64,000 bases of DNA from positions 124,001 through 188,000 of the forward strand of contig DIYL01000013.1 of the NCBI GenBank assembly GCA_002428985.1, written 5' to 3'. The notes below the pieces were generated by a model that searched no databases, had not been told where the DNA came from, and was given only the letters and a program-made list of their open reading frames with translations. Origin of the DNA: Anaerolineales bacterium UBA6055 (lineage in GTDB: Bacteria > Chloroflexota > Anaerolineae > Aggregatilineales > Phototrophicaceae). The translations under genes were made by a program, and so were the position numbers. This document shows positions 9,123 through 18,683 of this stretch, piece after piece; positions within the stretch are counted from its first letter, which is position 1; each line of letters begins with the position of its first letter.

Positions 9123-10937
9123 ATGTCAGATACATTCGATCAGAAAACAATTGATAATATATATAACGCGCATATCAAAGATGGTATTCCGCCCGAATCG
9201 CGTAAAGTACCCTTCCGTAATATCCGTGATGTGCTGTCCTTACACACTAAAACCTCATCACGCACGACATTCCTCGTCCATTATGATGACAACGGCAACC
9301 GAGAAGAATACTCGTTTGCAGAATTTAACGCACGTGTCCATCAGGTCGCCAATTTTATGTACGAAGACTTAGAAATCCGGCGCGGTGATCGAGTCGCAAC
9401 GATTGCATACAATCATGTTGATACCGTCCTCATTTATTTTGCATGTTGGGTCATCGGGGCAACCGTCGCACCTCAAAATGTCGCTGAAGATGACCGACGC
9501 ATCGCTTATATTCTAAGAAATAGTGAAGCAAAGATTTGTTTTGTAAGAGCAGAATATCTTGACCGTGCTGAGACCATCATTAATGGTGGTAACGGAAGTG
9601 AAGGCGAACTCGGCGCACCTAATATAGAGTTATTAATTGAAGTAGGCGGCGAACCCTGTGATGACTACATCAATTTCCATGAGGCGGTCAAAAATCGCCC
9701 AACTACATTCCTAGGGGATGAGTCGGGTACAAAATCCGGCGATATGCCAATCGGCGAAGGAACAGATGCAACTGCGACTTTAGATGATGAAGCTCTATTG
9801 GTCTATACGAGTGGCACAACTGGCGCACCCAAAGGTGTAATCTTGACCCAATACAATCTTTTGGTCGATGCGATGGGAATCAGTCAATGGCAAGCAATTA
9901 CAGGCAATCAGCGGACGATGTGTGTATTACCTATTCACCATGTCAATGGGATTGTCGTGACGCTGATTACGCCGTTATACGTTGGAGCATCAACCGTGCT
10001 CAATCGCAAATTTACAGTGTCGCAGTTTTGGGATCGTATCGTACAAGAGCATGTAAATATTGTCAGTGTTGTCCCAACCCTGCTCCAATTCCTGTTGGAA
10101 TATAGTGTAAAACAAATTGCCGATGGTAACACGATGTTCGGTAACAACATCAATCGCCGTAACTTAACGCACTTCCGCCATTTCATCTGTGGTGCAGGGA
10201 CATTATCAGTTGCACTAGCACGAGAATTTGAAGAAACTTTTGGTTTTACCGTATTACATGGTTATGGTCTCAGTGAAACAACCTGCTATTCATGTTACCT
10301 ACCCATCGACCTCTCGTGGGAAACACATCAAAAATGGATGACCGAGTATGGGTATCCCAGCATCGGTTGCCCCATTGAAGCCAACGAAATGGCAATTTTT
10401 TCACCGACAGGCAGTGGTGAACAACTTAGTGAAGGTGAACGTGGTGAGATTTGTATTCGCGGTCATAATGTCATGAAAGAATACTTCAACCGCCCTGATG
10501 CCAACACCGAGACATTTAAATTTGGTTGGTTTCGTAGTGGTGATGAAGGTTTCTATAAAACCGATAAACGTGGTCGTAAATTTTTCTTCATTACAGGGCG
10601 CATCAAAGAACTAATTAATCGTGGTGGTGTCAAGTTCAGCCCATTTGATATTGAAGAGGTCTTGCTAGATATTGATGGAGTTAATGTTGGTTTAGCCATT
10701 GGCTTCCAGAACGATTACTATGGAGAAGAGGTCGGCGCATATGTCGTATTAGATCGAGGCGTCAATGTCAGTGAAGCGGATATACTCGCATATTGTCGTG
10801 ACAAAATGCCTTTCGAAAAATCGCCTAAAGTGGTTGTTTTTGGTACAGATATACCAGTAACCTCAACCGGCAAATATCAACGTCTAAAACTTCAAGATTT
10901 ATTTACTGAGTGGGAGCACACACAATTTAAAGGGTAA
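9123..10937 (+). CDS. AMP-dependent acyl-CoA synthetase/ligase
   Basis: A 604-residue class I adenylate-forming enzyme, which activates a carboxylic acid with ATP and then probably CoA. Core motifs are in order: A3 VYTSGTTGAPKGV (about residue 229), A5 GYGLSETT, A7 GWFRSGDEGFY, A8 FFITGRIKELINRGG and A10 STGKYQRLKL with the catalytic lysine. The acid substrate cannot be predicted; fatty or carnitine-like acids are possible. A possible -10 TATACT lies near 9070. The gene stands alone; the downstream genes run the other way. Confidence 0.9.
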   Translation: MSDTFDQKTIDNIYNAHIKDGIPPESRKVPFRNIRDVLSLHTKTSSRTTFLVHYDDNGNREEYSFAEFNARVHQVANFMYEDLEIRRGDRVATIAYNHVDTVLIYFACWVIGATVAPQNVAEDDRRIAYILRNSEAKICFVRAEYLDRAETIINGGNGSEGELGAPNIELLIEVGGEPCDDYINFHEAVKNRPTTFLGDESGTKSGDMPIGEGTDATATLDDEALLVYTSGTTGAPKGVILTQYNLLVDAMGISQWQAITGNQRTMCVLPIHHVNGIVVTLITPLYVGASTVLNRKFTVSQFWDRIVQEHVNIVSVVPTLLQFLLEYSVKQIADGNTMFGNNINRRNLTHFRHFICGAGTLSVALAREFEETFGFTVLHGYGLSETTCYSCYLPIDLSWETHQKWMTEYGYPSIGCPIEANEMAIFSPTGSGEQLSEGERGEICIRGHNVMKEYFNRPDANTETFKFGWFRSGDEGFYKTDKRGRKFFFITGRIKELINRGGVKFSPFDIEEVLLDIDGVNVGLAIGFQNDYYGEEVGAYVVLDRGVNVSEADILAYCRDKMPFEKSPKVVVFGTDIPVTSTGKYQRLKLQDLFTEWEHTQFKG

Positions 10938-10943
10938 TCAATC

Positions 10944-10959
10944 GGGGAGGCAACTCCCC
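10944..10959. terminator. GCAA-loop hairpin between convergent genes
   Basis: A 6-bp GGGGAG/CTCCCC stem closed by a GCAA tetraloop just after the acyl-CoA synthetase stop. It is followed by TTACAATAG rather than a T-run, so its terminator strength is uncertain. Confidence 0.5.
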
Positions 10960-11001
10960 TTACAATAGAAGTACGCTAACGCCTTACGTTATTGCTCTAA
11001 T

Positions 11002-11760
11002 TTACACATCTAATATGTGCCGTTGCGCTTCATCTAGACGCGAGACCGTCTTTTCACTTAAATGTGCTTTTTGATCAAGCTGTTGCGGTTGATGACGGCG
11101 ACAGAAATATGAATGCAATGCATAACGTGGGGTATCTATCTTATTGATTGTTCCGCCATGCCATGTATGCGAGTTAAAAATAACCACTGTTCCAGCAGCA
11201 CCAGTTAACAACACCTCATCAGCATGTGTTGCTTTCGGATCATCCAAAGCTTGGGATGGAATCTGTTCGCTAAGATGGCTACCGGGTACAACGCGAGTCG
11301 CCCCATTTTCTTCGGTAAAATCCACCAGCAACCAGATTGAATTGCAAACTTGAAATGCATCCGGGCTAACAGGGGCACCCCAATCTGCATGAAGCGCCTG
11401 CAAGCCTTCACCCGGTAGTGATGCCCGACTATTGAGCGAGGATAATTTAAAATCGCCTTTCAATACATGATTGATTGCCGCAATAACACGCGGATGTGTG
11501 TAGCAAATATCAAACATCGGATCTTTATCGATCAAGTTTGATAAGCGAGTTGTTCCAGCTTCCTGATGGACTTCTTTACCTGCGCTTTCACCTTCTTCTT
11601 TAGCAATCTCATCCAGCCGTTGCCGAAACATCAGAACTTGTTCTTCAGACAAAATATTATGCAAAGGCAGATAACCTTGTTCATCCAAAAATGCGATGTC
11701 GTCGTTTGTTAAAGTAGTTTCGGTCACACCAAGCTTTTCTAAGACAGATTGATTATCCAT
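11002..11760 (-). CDS. Phytanoyl-CoA dioxygenase (PhyH) family protein
   Basis: A 252-residue Fe(II)/2-oxoglutarate-dependent hydroxylase. The iron ligands are visible as HAD in LHADWGAP and the distal histidine in HTWHGGT. The arginine in TPRYALH is the likely 2-oxoglutarate contact. The ATG at 11760 is chosen because TAAGG precedes it at proper spacing; an upstream TTG lacks this. It lies 76 bases downstream of the ATP-grasp gene on the same strand and may be co-transcribed with it. The substrate is unknown. Confidence 0.85.
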   Translation of the reverse strand: MDNQSVLEKLGVTETTLTNDDIAFLDEQGYLPLHNILSEEQVLMFRQRLDEIAKEEGESAGKEVHQEAGTTRLSNLIDKDPMFDICYTHPRVIAAINHVLKGDFKLSSLNSRASLPGEGLQALHADWGAPVSPDAFQVCNSIWLLVDFTEENGATRVVPGSHLSEQIPSQALDDPKATHADEVLLTGAAGTVVIFNSHTWHGGTINKIDTPRYALHSYFCRRHQPQQLDQKAHLSEKTVSRLDEAQRHILDV

Positions 11761-11836
11761 ACAGTTAACCTTACTCAGATAGTTTCCATATACTTGCAAA
11801 TATAACGCTTTAAGACATCGCTATCAAATCTCAGAT

Positions 11837-12631
11837 TCACACTTCAGCTTGCTGATTCACCCAACCCACAATAAACGCAAGATACGCATCCCATAATTCT
11901 GAGAAGCGCGTGACATTCGGAATATGATTGACTTCAAGCAAATACTTCTGTCCGTCATCCGCAACAATATAGTCATTTGCGATGATTTCCAGTCCAAATG
12001 CCTGTTGGATATTCCGTGTATCATCGAGTAATTCAGGGTCAACAGCCATGAAATCGGCAACCTCATGATGAATCGACTTGAGCCATGAATCGCCTTCAAG
12101 CTTAATCTGCCAATGTTTATCACCAATAATTACAACCCGCACAGCATCGCCTTCAAGGAACGGTTCAATAATACTCGCCTCTTCACCCGACCAACGATCG
12201 GTAAACCGTTCCTTATTTTCCCCGCAATGCCAGTTCCCCCATTTTGCGACCAATTCTTGTTCCTGTGGGGGGATTGCTGTATTCGCAGATACAAAACCGC
12301 GTGGATGGCCAAAACGCGTATGATCTAATGCTCGCAATAAGCCGGGTAGCTTCAGTCGTAAATCCATCATACCGCGTGGATTAGGCAAACACGGTCCACC
12401 CCAAAATCCTAAACCTGTAATGAAATCAAGATCATTTTCATAGATGCCATGATAAATTACAGACGAAATCGATACCATTTGTACACCGCGCCCAGTCTCA
12501 GCATATAGTTGTCCATCTATCACGCGAATTTTTGGAATAACAACATGGCTGATGGCAAATGTGTCCAACGCATCACGAATTTGTTGACTTTCAGTTTCAT
12601 CTAGCCCAACTATCAATGTATAATTTCGCAT
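11837..12631 (-). CDS. ATP-grasp domain protein
   Basis: A 264-residue protein resembling RimK-like ATP-grasp ligases. The C-terminal metal-binding signature YLLEVNHIPNVTRF (about residue 232) and the preceding ANDYIVADDGQ strand are characteristic. A basic stretch near VRVVIIGDKHWQIKLEGDSW fits the nucleotide-binding core. Such enzymes join a carboxylate to an amine with ATP hydrolysis. Strong RBS AAAGGAG lies before the ATG. It probably precedes the PhyH gene in an operon. The substrate cannot be called. Confidence 0.75.
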   Translation of the reverse strand: MRNYTLIVGLDETESQQIRDALDTFAISHVVIPKIRVIDGQLYAETGRGVQMVSISSVIYHGIYENDLDFITGLGFWGGPCLPNPRGMMDLRLKLPGLLRALDHTRFGHPRGFVSANTAIPPQEQELVAKWGNWHCGENKERFTDRWSGEEASIIEPFLEGDAVRVVIIGDKHWQIKLEGDSWLKSIHHEVADFMAVDPELLDDTRNIQQAFGLEIIANDYIVADDGQKYLLEVNHIPNVTRFSELWDAYLAFIVGWVNQQAEV

Positions 12632-12723
12632 ACAAACTCCTTTTATCAGCCTATCATGAACTATTATAAACTACAAAGAACTCTTGAAACAGAATAATTG
12701 TAAAAATTATATAAACATTAAAC

Positions 12724-12774
12724 ATTATTACTTGTTGTAATAATTAGGTTATGATATTGTGGCATTGTAATAAT
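12724..12774 (+). promoter_or_regulatory. Inverted and direct repeat upstream of the response regulator
   Basis: ATTATTAC-TTGTT-GTAATAAT (12724-12744) is a perfect 8-bp palindrome. Its right half with flanking TT recurs as TTGTAATAAT at 12765-12774, 30 bp downstream. A possible -10 TATGAT (12750-12755) lies between them. This is the layout of an operator for a dimeric regulator, but AT-rich chance cannot be excluded. Confidence 0.45.
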
Positions 12775-12789
12775 ACGTAACGGGGATGG

Positions 12790-13170
12790 ATGATGAAGAA
12801 AATCTTATATGTTGAAGACAACATGTTTAGTGTCAGTCTAATGCAACTGTGTCTTCGCAAACACCCAAACTATACCCTTCTGATAGCACAAGATGGGCAA
12901 AGTGCATGGGACAAAATATTCGACTACAAGCCAGATATCATTCTATTAGATATCAACCTGCCTGATATTGATGGATGGGAGCTAACACGTCGCCTTCGTC
13001 AACACTCACAGACTAAACGGATTCCGATCATTGCCGTTACATCGCTTAATCGCCAGCAAAGTATACAAGAAAGCAAAGACGCAGGCATCAACCTGCATCT
13101 TAACAAAAATATGATCCATACGAGCTTGATTAATCATATGGAGACGTTGTTATCAGACCGTCCTGCTTAA
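12790..13170 (+). CDS. Single-domain response regulator (CheY-like receiver)
   Basis: A 126-residue receiver without an output domain. The acidic pair is in YVEDN, the phosphoacceptor Asp in LLDINLPDIDGW, and a conserved Thr in AVTSL. The residue at the conserved lysine position is in HLNKNMI. The protein probably works by binding a partner when phosphorylated. No kinase is adjacent. Two ATGs lie in tandem at the start. Its stop codon interlocks by four bases with the convergent metal ATPase gene. Confidence 0.9.
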   Translation: MMKKILYVEDNMFSVSLMQLCLRKHPNYTLLIAQDGQSAWDKIFDYKPDIILLDINLPDIDGWELTRRLRQHSQTKRIPIIAVTSLNRQQSIQESKDAGINLHLNKNMIHTSLINHMETLLSDRPA

Positions 13171-15134
13171 GTCATCGTTTGTCCAGCTCGACGACGTACA
13201 ATCTCAGGTAGAAGTAACAAACTAATCAACCCGTTCAACACGACAATCACTGTACTACCTTCATGCCCAAATACACCAACCGGTAGTGGCAAGCTGACAA
13301 CAAATACCCCGATAACCAGCAATACAATCACAACGAGAGAGAAGACAATATTCTGCCACACCACTCGGCGTGCTTTCTTACTCAATTCAAGTGCATCACC
13401 AAGGCGTTCAATTTTATCTGCCATCAAAACGATATCAGCCGTCTCTAGCGCAACATCTGTGCCTGCTGCCCCCATTGCAACACCAACCTCAGCAAGAGCC
13501 AACGCGGGAGCATCATTGACACCATCACCCACCATCGCGACCTCACCATACTCAGATTGTAATGCTTGAAGTGCCGATGCTTTCTCCTCCGGTAACAACT
13601 CAGCACGAACATCATGGATACCAACTTGTTCAGCAATCGACTGCGCCACGCGTTTGTTATCACCAGTTAAAATCACCACAGCAATACCACTATCCTGCAA
13701 GTGTTTGACCATCTGTATTGACTCAGGGCGTAGTTCATCAGCCATCGCCATTAAACCAAGCCATTCGCCATTGCGTGTCACGCCAATAACTGTTTGACCA
13801 GCACCTTCTAGCCTGTGCTGTTCTTGCTCAAGTATTGCTGATAGTTTAGAATCTGCCTCCAAATGTGAAACACGACCGACACGAATTTCATCATCGTTGA
13901 GCTTGGCAACGATTCCCTGACCAGCAATCGCAGTAAAATCGTTAATATCCAACAATTTGACTTGCTGCTCTTCAGCATAATCGATAATCGACTTCGCTAA
14001 TGGGTGCTCAGAGCGTGCTTCAACTGACGCTGTAATTTGCAGAAGTTCATCACTTGACACACCATCAACAGGGATCACATATGTAACCTTAGGACGACCA
14101 ATCGTCAGTGTTCCAGTTTTGTCAAATGCAACAGCCTTAATACTCGCAAGTTGTTCGAGATATGCGCCACCTTTAAACAACACACCACCTCGCGCAGCCG
14201 ATGCAATAGCCGAGATAAATGCAGACGGGACACTAATGACTAATGCACATGGTGACGCAACCGTCATCAAAACCATCGCCCGATAAAAATTACTGCCAAA
14301 ATCTGCTAATCCCAATAACGGCGGTATAAAGATAAACAGGATCGTACCGAAGATAATCACCTTTGCATAAGTCTGTTCGAATCGATCAAGAAATCGTTCT
14401 GTTGGTGCTTTACTATCTTGTGCATCTTCAACCATCTTGATAATCCGCGAAAGGGTTGTTTGCTCCGCAGCTTTGGTTGCTTTAACATCTAGGATGCCCT
14501 GTTTATTGAGTGTTCCAGCAAACACAGCATCCCCCACAAATTTATCAACAGGCATCGATTCACCTGTAATTGGGCTTTCATCAACCGACGACCGTCCAGA
14601 GATGACCTCACCATCTACCGGAATGCGTTCACCGGGTTCAATCAAAATAGTGTTACCGAGTTGAATTTCATTAATCTTCAGTACAACGACTGAATCATCA
14701 CGTTTAACCTTAGCTTCTTCGGGATACAACTTGAATAAACTCTGTATTGCTTGGCGACTACGCCCAATCGCATAATCCTGCAACACATTACTGAGGGAAA
14801 ACAAAAATAGTAAAATCGCACCCTCATGCCATTGTCCGACGACAGCTGCACCCAAAGCCGCTAATACCATCAACATATCAACATCAATTTCGCCTTCGCG
14901 CAGGCTTTCAATCGCGGATTTTGCACCAAATAGCCCACCCGCAACATATGATGTAACATTCAGAAGTAGCAACACACCTTCTGAAAAACCAGCACGTTCA
15001 CCTAAAAAGCTCAGCACAATTGCAATCAATGTAACCACAACAAGGCGTGGTGCAAGCCAATCTTCTGTTAGTAGATCTGTTATAGTTGTTGGGGAATCCC
15101 CTATTATTTCTTGTTTTTTTGTAAGGGCACTCAT
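13167..15134 (-). CDS. P1B-type heavy-metal ATPase (P1B-4-like)
   Basis: A 655-residue metal efflux pump of the inner membrane. It has the actuator TGES loop (SPITGES), the phosphorylation site DKTGTLT (about residue 338), the SEHPLAKS nucleotide-domain motif and GDGVNDAPAL. The transmembrane metal site reads SPC (in TVASPCALVIS, about residue 294) instead of CPC, and the last helices contain HEGSTVIVVLN. SPC plus HEG(G/S)T and the absence of an N-terminal metal-binding domain are the marks of subgroup P1B-4, linked to Co, Zn or Fe export. The specific metal is inference. Confidence 0.9.
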   Translation of the reverse strand: MSALTKKQEIIGDSPTTITDLLTEDWLAPRLVVVTLIAIVLSFLGERAGFSEGVLLLLNVTSYVAGGLFGAKSAIESLREGEIDVDMLMVLAALGAAVVGQWHEGAILLFLFSLSNVLQDYAIGRSRQAIQSLFKLYPEEAKVKRDDSVVVLKINEIQLGNTILIEPGERIPVDGEVISGRSSVDESPITGESMPVDKFVGDAVFAGTLNKQGILDVKATKAAEQTTLSRIIKMVEDAQDSKAPTERFLDRFEQTYAKVIIFGTILFIFIPPLLGLADFGSNFYRAMVLMTVASPCALVISVPSAFISAIASAARGGVLFKGGAYLEQLASIKAVAFDKTGTLTIGRPKVTYVIPVDGVSSDELLQITASVEARSEHPLAKSIIDYAEEQQVKLLDINDFTAIAGQGIVAKLNDDEIRVGRVSHLEADSKLSAILEQEQHRLEGAGQTVIGVTRNGEWLGLMAMADELRPESIQMVKHLQDSGIAVVILTGDNKRVAQSIAEQVGIHDVRAELLPEEKASALQALQSEYGEVAMVGDGVNDAPALALAEVGVAMGAAGTDVALETADIVLMADKIERLGDALELSKKARRVVWQNIVFSLVVIVLLVIGVFVVSLPLPVGVFGHEGSTVIVVLNGLISLLLLPEIVRRRAGQTMT

Positions 15135-15276
15135 AGTGTCACCTTTCAGTTAATCAAATTTTTACCATACCACACTTTATAATTTTAACCTAAGTTAATT
15201 TATAAAACAACCATTGTATATTAGTAGTTTATCAAAAAGTTAAAACATAATTTAGTGAGGTAAATCATACTGGTTC

Positions 15277-15305
15277 TTGACAGAATTCACTGGACAGAAG
15301 AGAAT
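15277..15305 (+). promoter_or_regulatory. Promoter of the TPR gene
   Basis: A perfect TTGACA (15277-15282) lies 17 bp before GAGAAT (15300-15305). The predicted start near 15312 leaves a 33-base leader with GAGAGG before the ATG at 15346. The TTG that could be read as a start codon here is better explained as the -35 box. Confidence 0.55.
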
Positions 15306-15345
15306 TAGAATACATGTTCTATATTTGATAGAGAGGAATAGTGGG

Positions 15346-16203
15346 ATGCAAGATTTTGACAAGCTGTGGGATTATAACAACCCAACCAAAACAGCGGCAA
15401 AGTTTAAAGATATTCTCGATAAAATAGAATCAGAGCAAAATACATCTTACCTTGCACAGCTTTACACACAATTAGCTAGAACACAGGGTTTACAAGCAAA
15501 ATGGGATGATGCGTTTGATTATCTTAGCAAGGCCAAATCCCTGCTACTATCGAGTGATAACATAACGCATGTGCGCTATTTGCTTGAGTTAGGGCGCACC
15601 TATAATTCTTCTGGCAAGAGGTCAAAAGCCTATGATCTGTTTCTAGAAGCGTGGGATTTAGGGAGAAAAATCAGAGCAGATGGTTATGCTACTGATGCAG
15701 GGCATATGTTAGCAATCGCATCTGATACACCCGAGAAAATACTTGAATGGAATCTGAAAACAATAGAATTTGTCAAAGCATCGGATCAGGCAGAGGCACA
15801 CAAATGGCTGGGATCACTGTATAACAATCTCGGCTGGACATACTTTAACGATGGAGATCAAACCAAAGCCCTCGAAATTTTCGAGTTAGCATTAATCGAA
15901 CGCAAAAGACAAGATAAAGACGAAAACATCCGTATTGCAAAGTGGTGTATTGCCCGTGCAAATCGTGAAATCGGACAAGTAGACGAAGCATTAGCAATAC
16001 AATTAGATCTACTCACAACGTATGAACAGCTCGGCAATCCATCAATGTTTGTCTTTGAGGAGCTAGCCCATTGTTACACGCTAAAGAATGAGCAAGATAA
16101 AGCCGCACCATATGCCAAACAAGCTTATGATTTGCTCTCACAAGACGATTGGTATGTCAAAAATGAGCCAACCCGCTTACAGGCATTGAAAGACATATTC
16201 TAA
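15346..16203 (+). CDS. TPR-repeat protein
   Basis: A 285-residue soluble protein composed of tetratricopeptide-like repeats along most of its length (for example AKWDDAFDYLSKAKSLL, SKAYDLFLEAWDLGRK and DQTKALEIFELALIERKRQ). No signal peptide, helix-turn-helix or catalytic motif is seen, so it is probably a protein-binding scaffold. The ATG at 15346 is chosen because GAGAGG lies at -15 to -10 and the longer reading would start inside the promoter. It stands alone and is followed by a terminator. Confidence 0.75.
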   Translation: MQDFDKLWDYNNPTKTAAKFKDILDKIESEQNTSYLAQLYTQLARTQGLQAKWDDAFDYLSKAKSLLLSSDNITHVRYLLELGRTYNSSGKRSKAYDLFLEAWDLGRKIRADGYATDAGHMLAIASDTPEKILEWNLKTIEFVKASDQAEAHKWLGSLYNNLGWTYFNDGDQTKALEIFELALIERKRQDKDENIRIAKWCIARANREIGQVDEALAIQLDLLTTYEQLGNPSMFVFEELAHCYTLKNEQDKAAPYAKQAYDLLSQDDWYVKNEPTRLQALKDIF

Positions 16204-16211
16204 AATTAAAA

Positions 16212-16236
16212 AAGCCTACCGTTTTGGTAAGCTTTT
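16212..16236. terminator. Rho-independent terminator between convergent genes
   Basis: AAGCCTACC/GGTAAGCTT (16212-16220 with 16226-16234) has one mismatch and a GTTTT loop. It is flanked by an A-run on the left and TT on the right. Confidence 0.7.
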
Positions 16237-16259
16237 CGCTGGTTTACTATGCAGTCGAT

Positions 16260-16544
16260 TTAGGATTCGACTGTAACACCGCGCCAGAATGCAACATGAT
16301 CTTTAATTTCGGCAGCAGCTTTCTTTGGTTCTGGGTAGAACCATGCAGCATCTTTGTTTTCTTCACCATCTACAACCACTGTGTAGTAGCTAGCAAGTCC
16401 CTTCCAAGGGCAAGTGGTGTGTGTACTTGTTTCCTGAAGATACTCAGAATTAACTGATTCTGGTGGGAAATAGTGATTTCCTTCAACCATTACTGTACTT
16501 TCACTCTCAGCAATAACTTTGCCATTCCAAATTGCTTTAGCCAT
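16260..16544 (-). CDS. DUF427 domain protein
   Basis: A 94-residue single DUF427 protein. It contains WNGKVIAES, HYFPPESV and the family signature CPWKGLASYY, and ends with DHVAFW. The ATG at 16544 follows AAGGGA and replaces a GTG eight codons upstream. The family is widespread in bacteria with no firm biochemical role. It is similar to the second half of the 249-residue protein at 7182. Confidence 0.9.
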   Translation of the reverse strand: MAKAIWNGKVIAESESTVMVEGNHYFPPESVNSEYLQETSTHTTCPWKGLASYYTVVVDGEENKDAAWFYPEPKKAAAEIKDHVAFWRGVTVES

Positions 16545-16662
16545 GTTTATTCCCTTATTTGTAATCACTGTACTTACAATTTATAGACGCACTAGCAAAT
16601 CACATCTTACTTGATTGTCCAGTACAAATCTTAGAGATTCATTATTTATTGTTTACAGATAG

Positions 16663-17424
16663 CTATATATTATCTACTGAGTCCGAGATTTCTTGGCGTA
16701 ACGGCTTTATCGTCCCAAAATAAAGCGCCACACCAAACATGCAGACAGCAGCAATCGACCAGATAAATGCAATAACTGATGCAGATAATAAGGGCGTGAC
16801 ATCAGATGCAAATGCAGCAGCATCATTACGGACTGCCCCACGTGATGCATCACTATTACCAACCAAGAACCAAACATCTAATACGGCATTCAAGGCTGTC
16901 ATCACAGCCAGTGTATTTAACATAAACAGATTGACTATGCGAGGTGCTTTCCATCCCATCAAGACCATGATCGTTCCAAAACCAAGTCCGATGAACAGAG
17001 CTGTAAGCGACCCAACCTCATCAGGACGTGCAAACATGATAGTAAAGACAATCATAAATCCGCCAATAAAAATCGACAGACCACGTACCCAACGCGGAAT
17101 GCGATTAGTCAAAAAGAACAACATTGACCCAAACAATGCCGCCCCTAAATATCCCGCAGGTAAAATGACCGAACGAACACCACCAGCGGTCACAGCTAGA
17201 CCTGACCCATTAGCGGAGACCGTAAACCCCTCAACTCGTCCACCTGTAATCAATGCGGCCAAAGCATGTCCCGCTTCATGCACATAGGTGACAAATAAAC
17301 GTAATGGATAAACGATCACATCCAAACTACGGACATTCCATAAAATATAAACAGCGACAAAAGCAAGCGCTGTGATCAACAGCGTCTGGCGACGTATTTT
17401 ACGATCCGCAATACCATCAATCAT
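16663..17424 (-). CDS. M50B-like membrane metalloprotease
   Basis: A 253-residue polytopic protein. The zinc-site HEAGH (about residue 48) lies inside a hydrophobic helix and about six or seven further membrane segments follow. This matches the Peptidase_M50B-like family, relatives of site-2 proteases. The likely third ligand is the aspartate in VLDVWFLVGNS. The substrate is unknown. The gene is isolated, with about 94 bases to the previous minus-strand gene. Confidence 0.8.
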   Translation of the reverse strand: MIDGIADRKIRRQTLLITALAFVAVYILWNVRSLDVIVYPLRLFVTYVHEAGHALAALITGGRVEGFTVSANGSGLAVTAGGVRSVILPAGYLGAALFGSMLFFLTNRIPRWVRGLSIFIGGFMIVFTIMFARPDEVGSLTALFIGLGFGTIMVLMGWKAPRIVNLFMLNTLAVMTALNAVLDVWFLVGNSDASRGAVRNDAAAFASDVTPLLSASVIAFIWSIAAVCMFGVALYFGTIKPLRQEISDSVDNI

Positions 17425-17570
17425 AATAGTTTCCTGTAAATTTTCTTCGATGCTTGTCCATATTATACGGCAAAATACTTACAAATGTTGTACATACAAA
17501 TTTTGCCATAATCTACGGACGTGTTTTATACTTCACACAAAATTGATTCATCGCAGAAAGAGAGATAGAC

Positions 17571-18683
17571 ATGACCCCTTTAGACTTAAGCGATTATAAC
17601 CCAACTGACGATCTATCAACTGCCGAAACCATGCCTGCCCGCTGGTATACAAATCCTGAATTCCTTGATCTAGAAGCTGAGAAGATTTTCTATAATACTT
17701 GGCAACCAGTCGGACGGGTTGAAGATGTTGTACGTGTTGGAGATTTCTTCACCTGTGAAGTTGTTGATCAGCCTCTGGTCGTTGTCCGCAACAAACAAAA
17801 TGAACTCAAAGCATATTACAATGTGTGCCCACATCGGGCTGCTGTCGTGGCACATGGGCGTGGGAACCGTAAAAGTCTACAGTGCAAATATCATGGTTGG
17901 ACATATGATTTAAATGGCAAACTGATGCGTGCGCCTGAATTTGAAGGTGTCAATAATTGGAATAAAGATGAAGTCTGTCTCAAACCTGTCAAAGTCGAAG
18001 CGTGGGGACCGTGGGTCTTTGTTAATCTCAACCCTGATGCCAAACCGATGTCCGAAGTCTATGGGACAATTCATAACGAAATTAAGAATGCTGGCTTCAA
18101 TCTGGATAGCATGCGCCTAGTTGAACGTCGTGATTATATGATCGACTGCAATTGGAAAGTCTATGTCGATAACTACCTCGAAGGTTATCACTTACCAATT
18201 GCTCATCCAGGGCTCTTCCGTGAAGTTGATTACGACAAATACGAAGTTGAGACATTTGAAAATTATTCCAAACAACACGCCCCGATCCGTGAAGTTGATT
18301 CTAGCGAAGTCCGCGACCGTCGTTATGTACGCAGTGGAGATGGCGAAGCCGATGCACTTTACTATTGGATTTTCCCAAATGTGATGCTAAATGTGTATCT
18401 CGATAATACATCAATCAACATCATTATCCCAGTTGGACATGATAAAACACTGACAATTTTCGAGTGGTATTTTGAATCACCAGGGACGGGTGAAGGTTGG
18501 GAAAGTATGCAACAAATCATCCAATTTAGTGATGAAATTCAAATAGAAGACATCGAATTATGCGAATGGGTACAACGCGGATTGAAATCCAAAGCTTACG
18601 AAGCAGGTCGTTTTTCTGTACTCCGTGAAAATGGTGTTCATCACTTCCAATCACTAGTACATAAATATCTCACAAAAGATTAG
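17571..18683 (+). CDS. Rieske non-heme iron oxygenase, alpha subunit
   Basis: A 370-residue Rieske-type oxygenase. The [2Fe-2S] ligands are CPH (about residue 85) and CKYH 17 residues further on. The catalytic domain has NWKVYVDNYLEGYH and IAHPGL (two His ligands) and a carboxylate in IEDIELCEW. The length and motif order fit ring-hydroxylating or choline/carnitine monooxygenase-like enzymes. No ferredoxin, reductase or beta subunit is adjacent, so electron donors must lie elsewhere. The stop interlocks with that of the convergent gene. Confidence 0.9.
   Translation: MTPLDLSDYNPTDDLSTAETMPARWYTNPEFLDLEAEKIFYNTWQPVGRVEDVVRVGDFFTCEVVDQPLVVVRNKQNELKAYYNVCPHRAAVVAHGRGNRKSLQCKYHGWTYDLNGKLMRAPEFEGVNNWNKDEVCLKPVKVEAWGPWVFVNLNPDAKPMSEVYGTIHNEIKNAGFNLDSMRLVERRDYMIDCNWKVYVDNYLEGYHLPIAHPGLFREVDYDKYEVETFENYSKQHAPIREVDSSEVRDRRYVRSGDGEADALYYWIFPNVMLNVYLDNTSINIIIPVGHDKTLTIFEWYFESPGTGEGWESMQQIIQFSDEIQIEDIELCEWVQRGLKSKAYEAGRFSVLRENGVHHFQSLVHKYLTKD

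Noticed and set aside
15277..15345. A longer N terminus of the TPR protein starting at TTG
   Set aside because: The TTG is part of a TTGACA -35 box, and a good RBS precedes the ATG at 15346.
16739..17287. A 182-codon open frame on the plus strand
   Set aside because: It is antisense to the M50B-like protease, which has clear motifs and membrane helices; this frame shows no family pattern.
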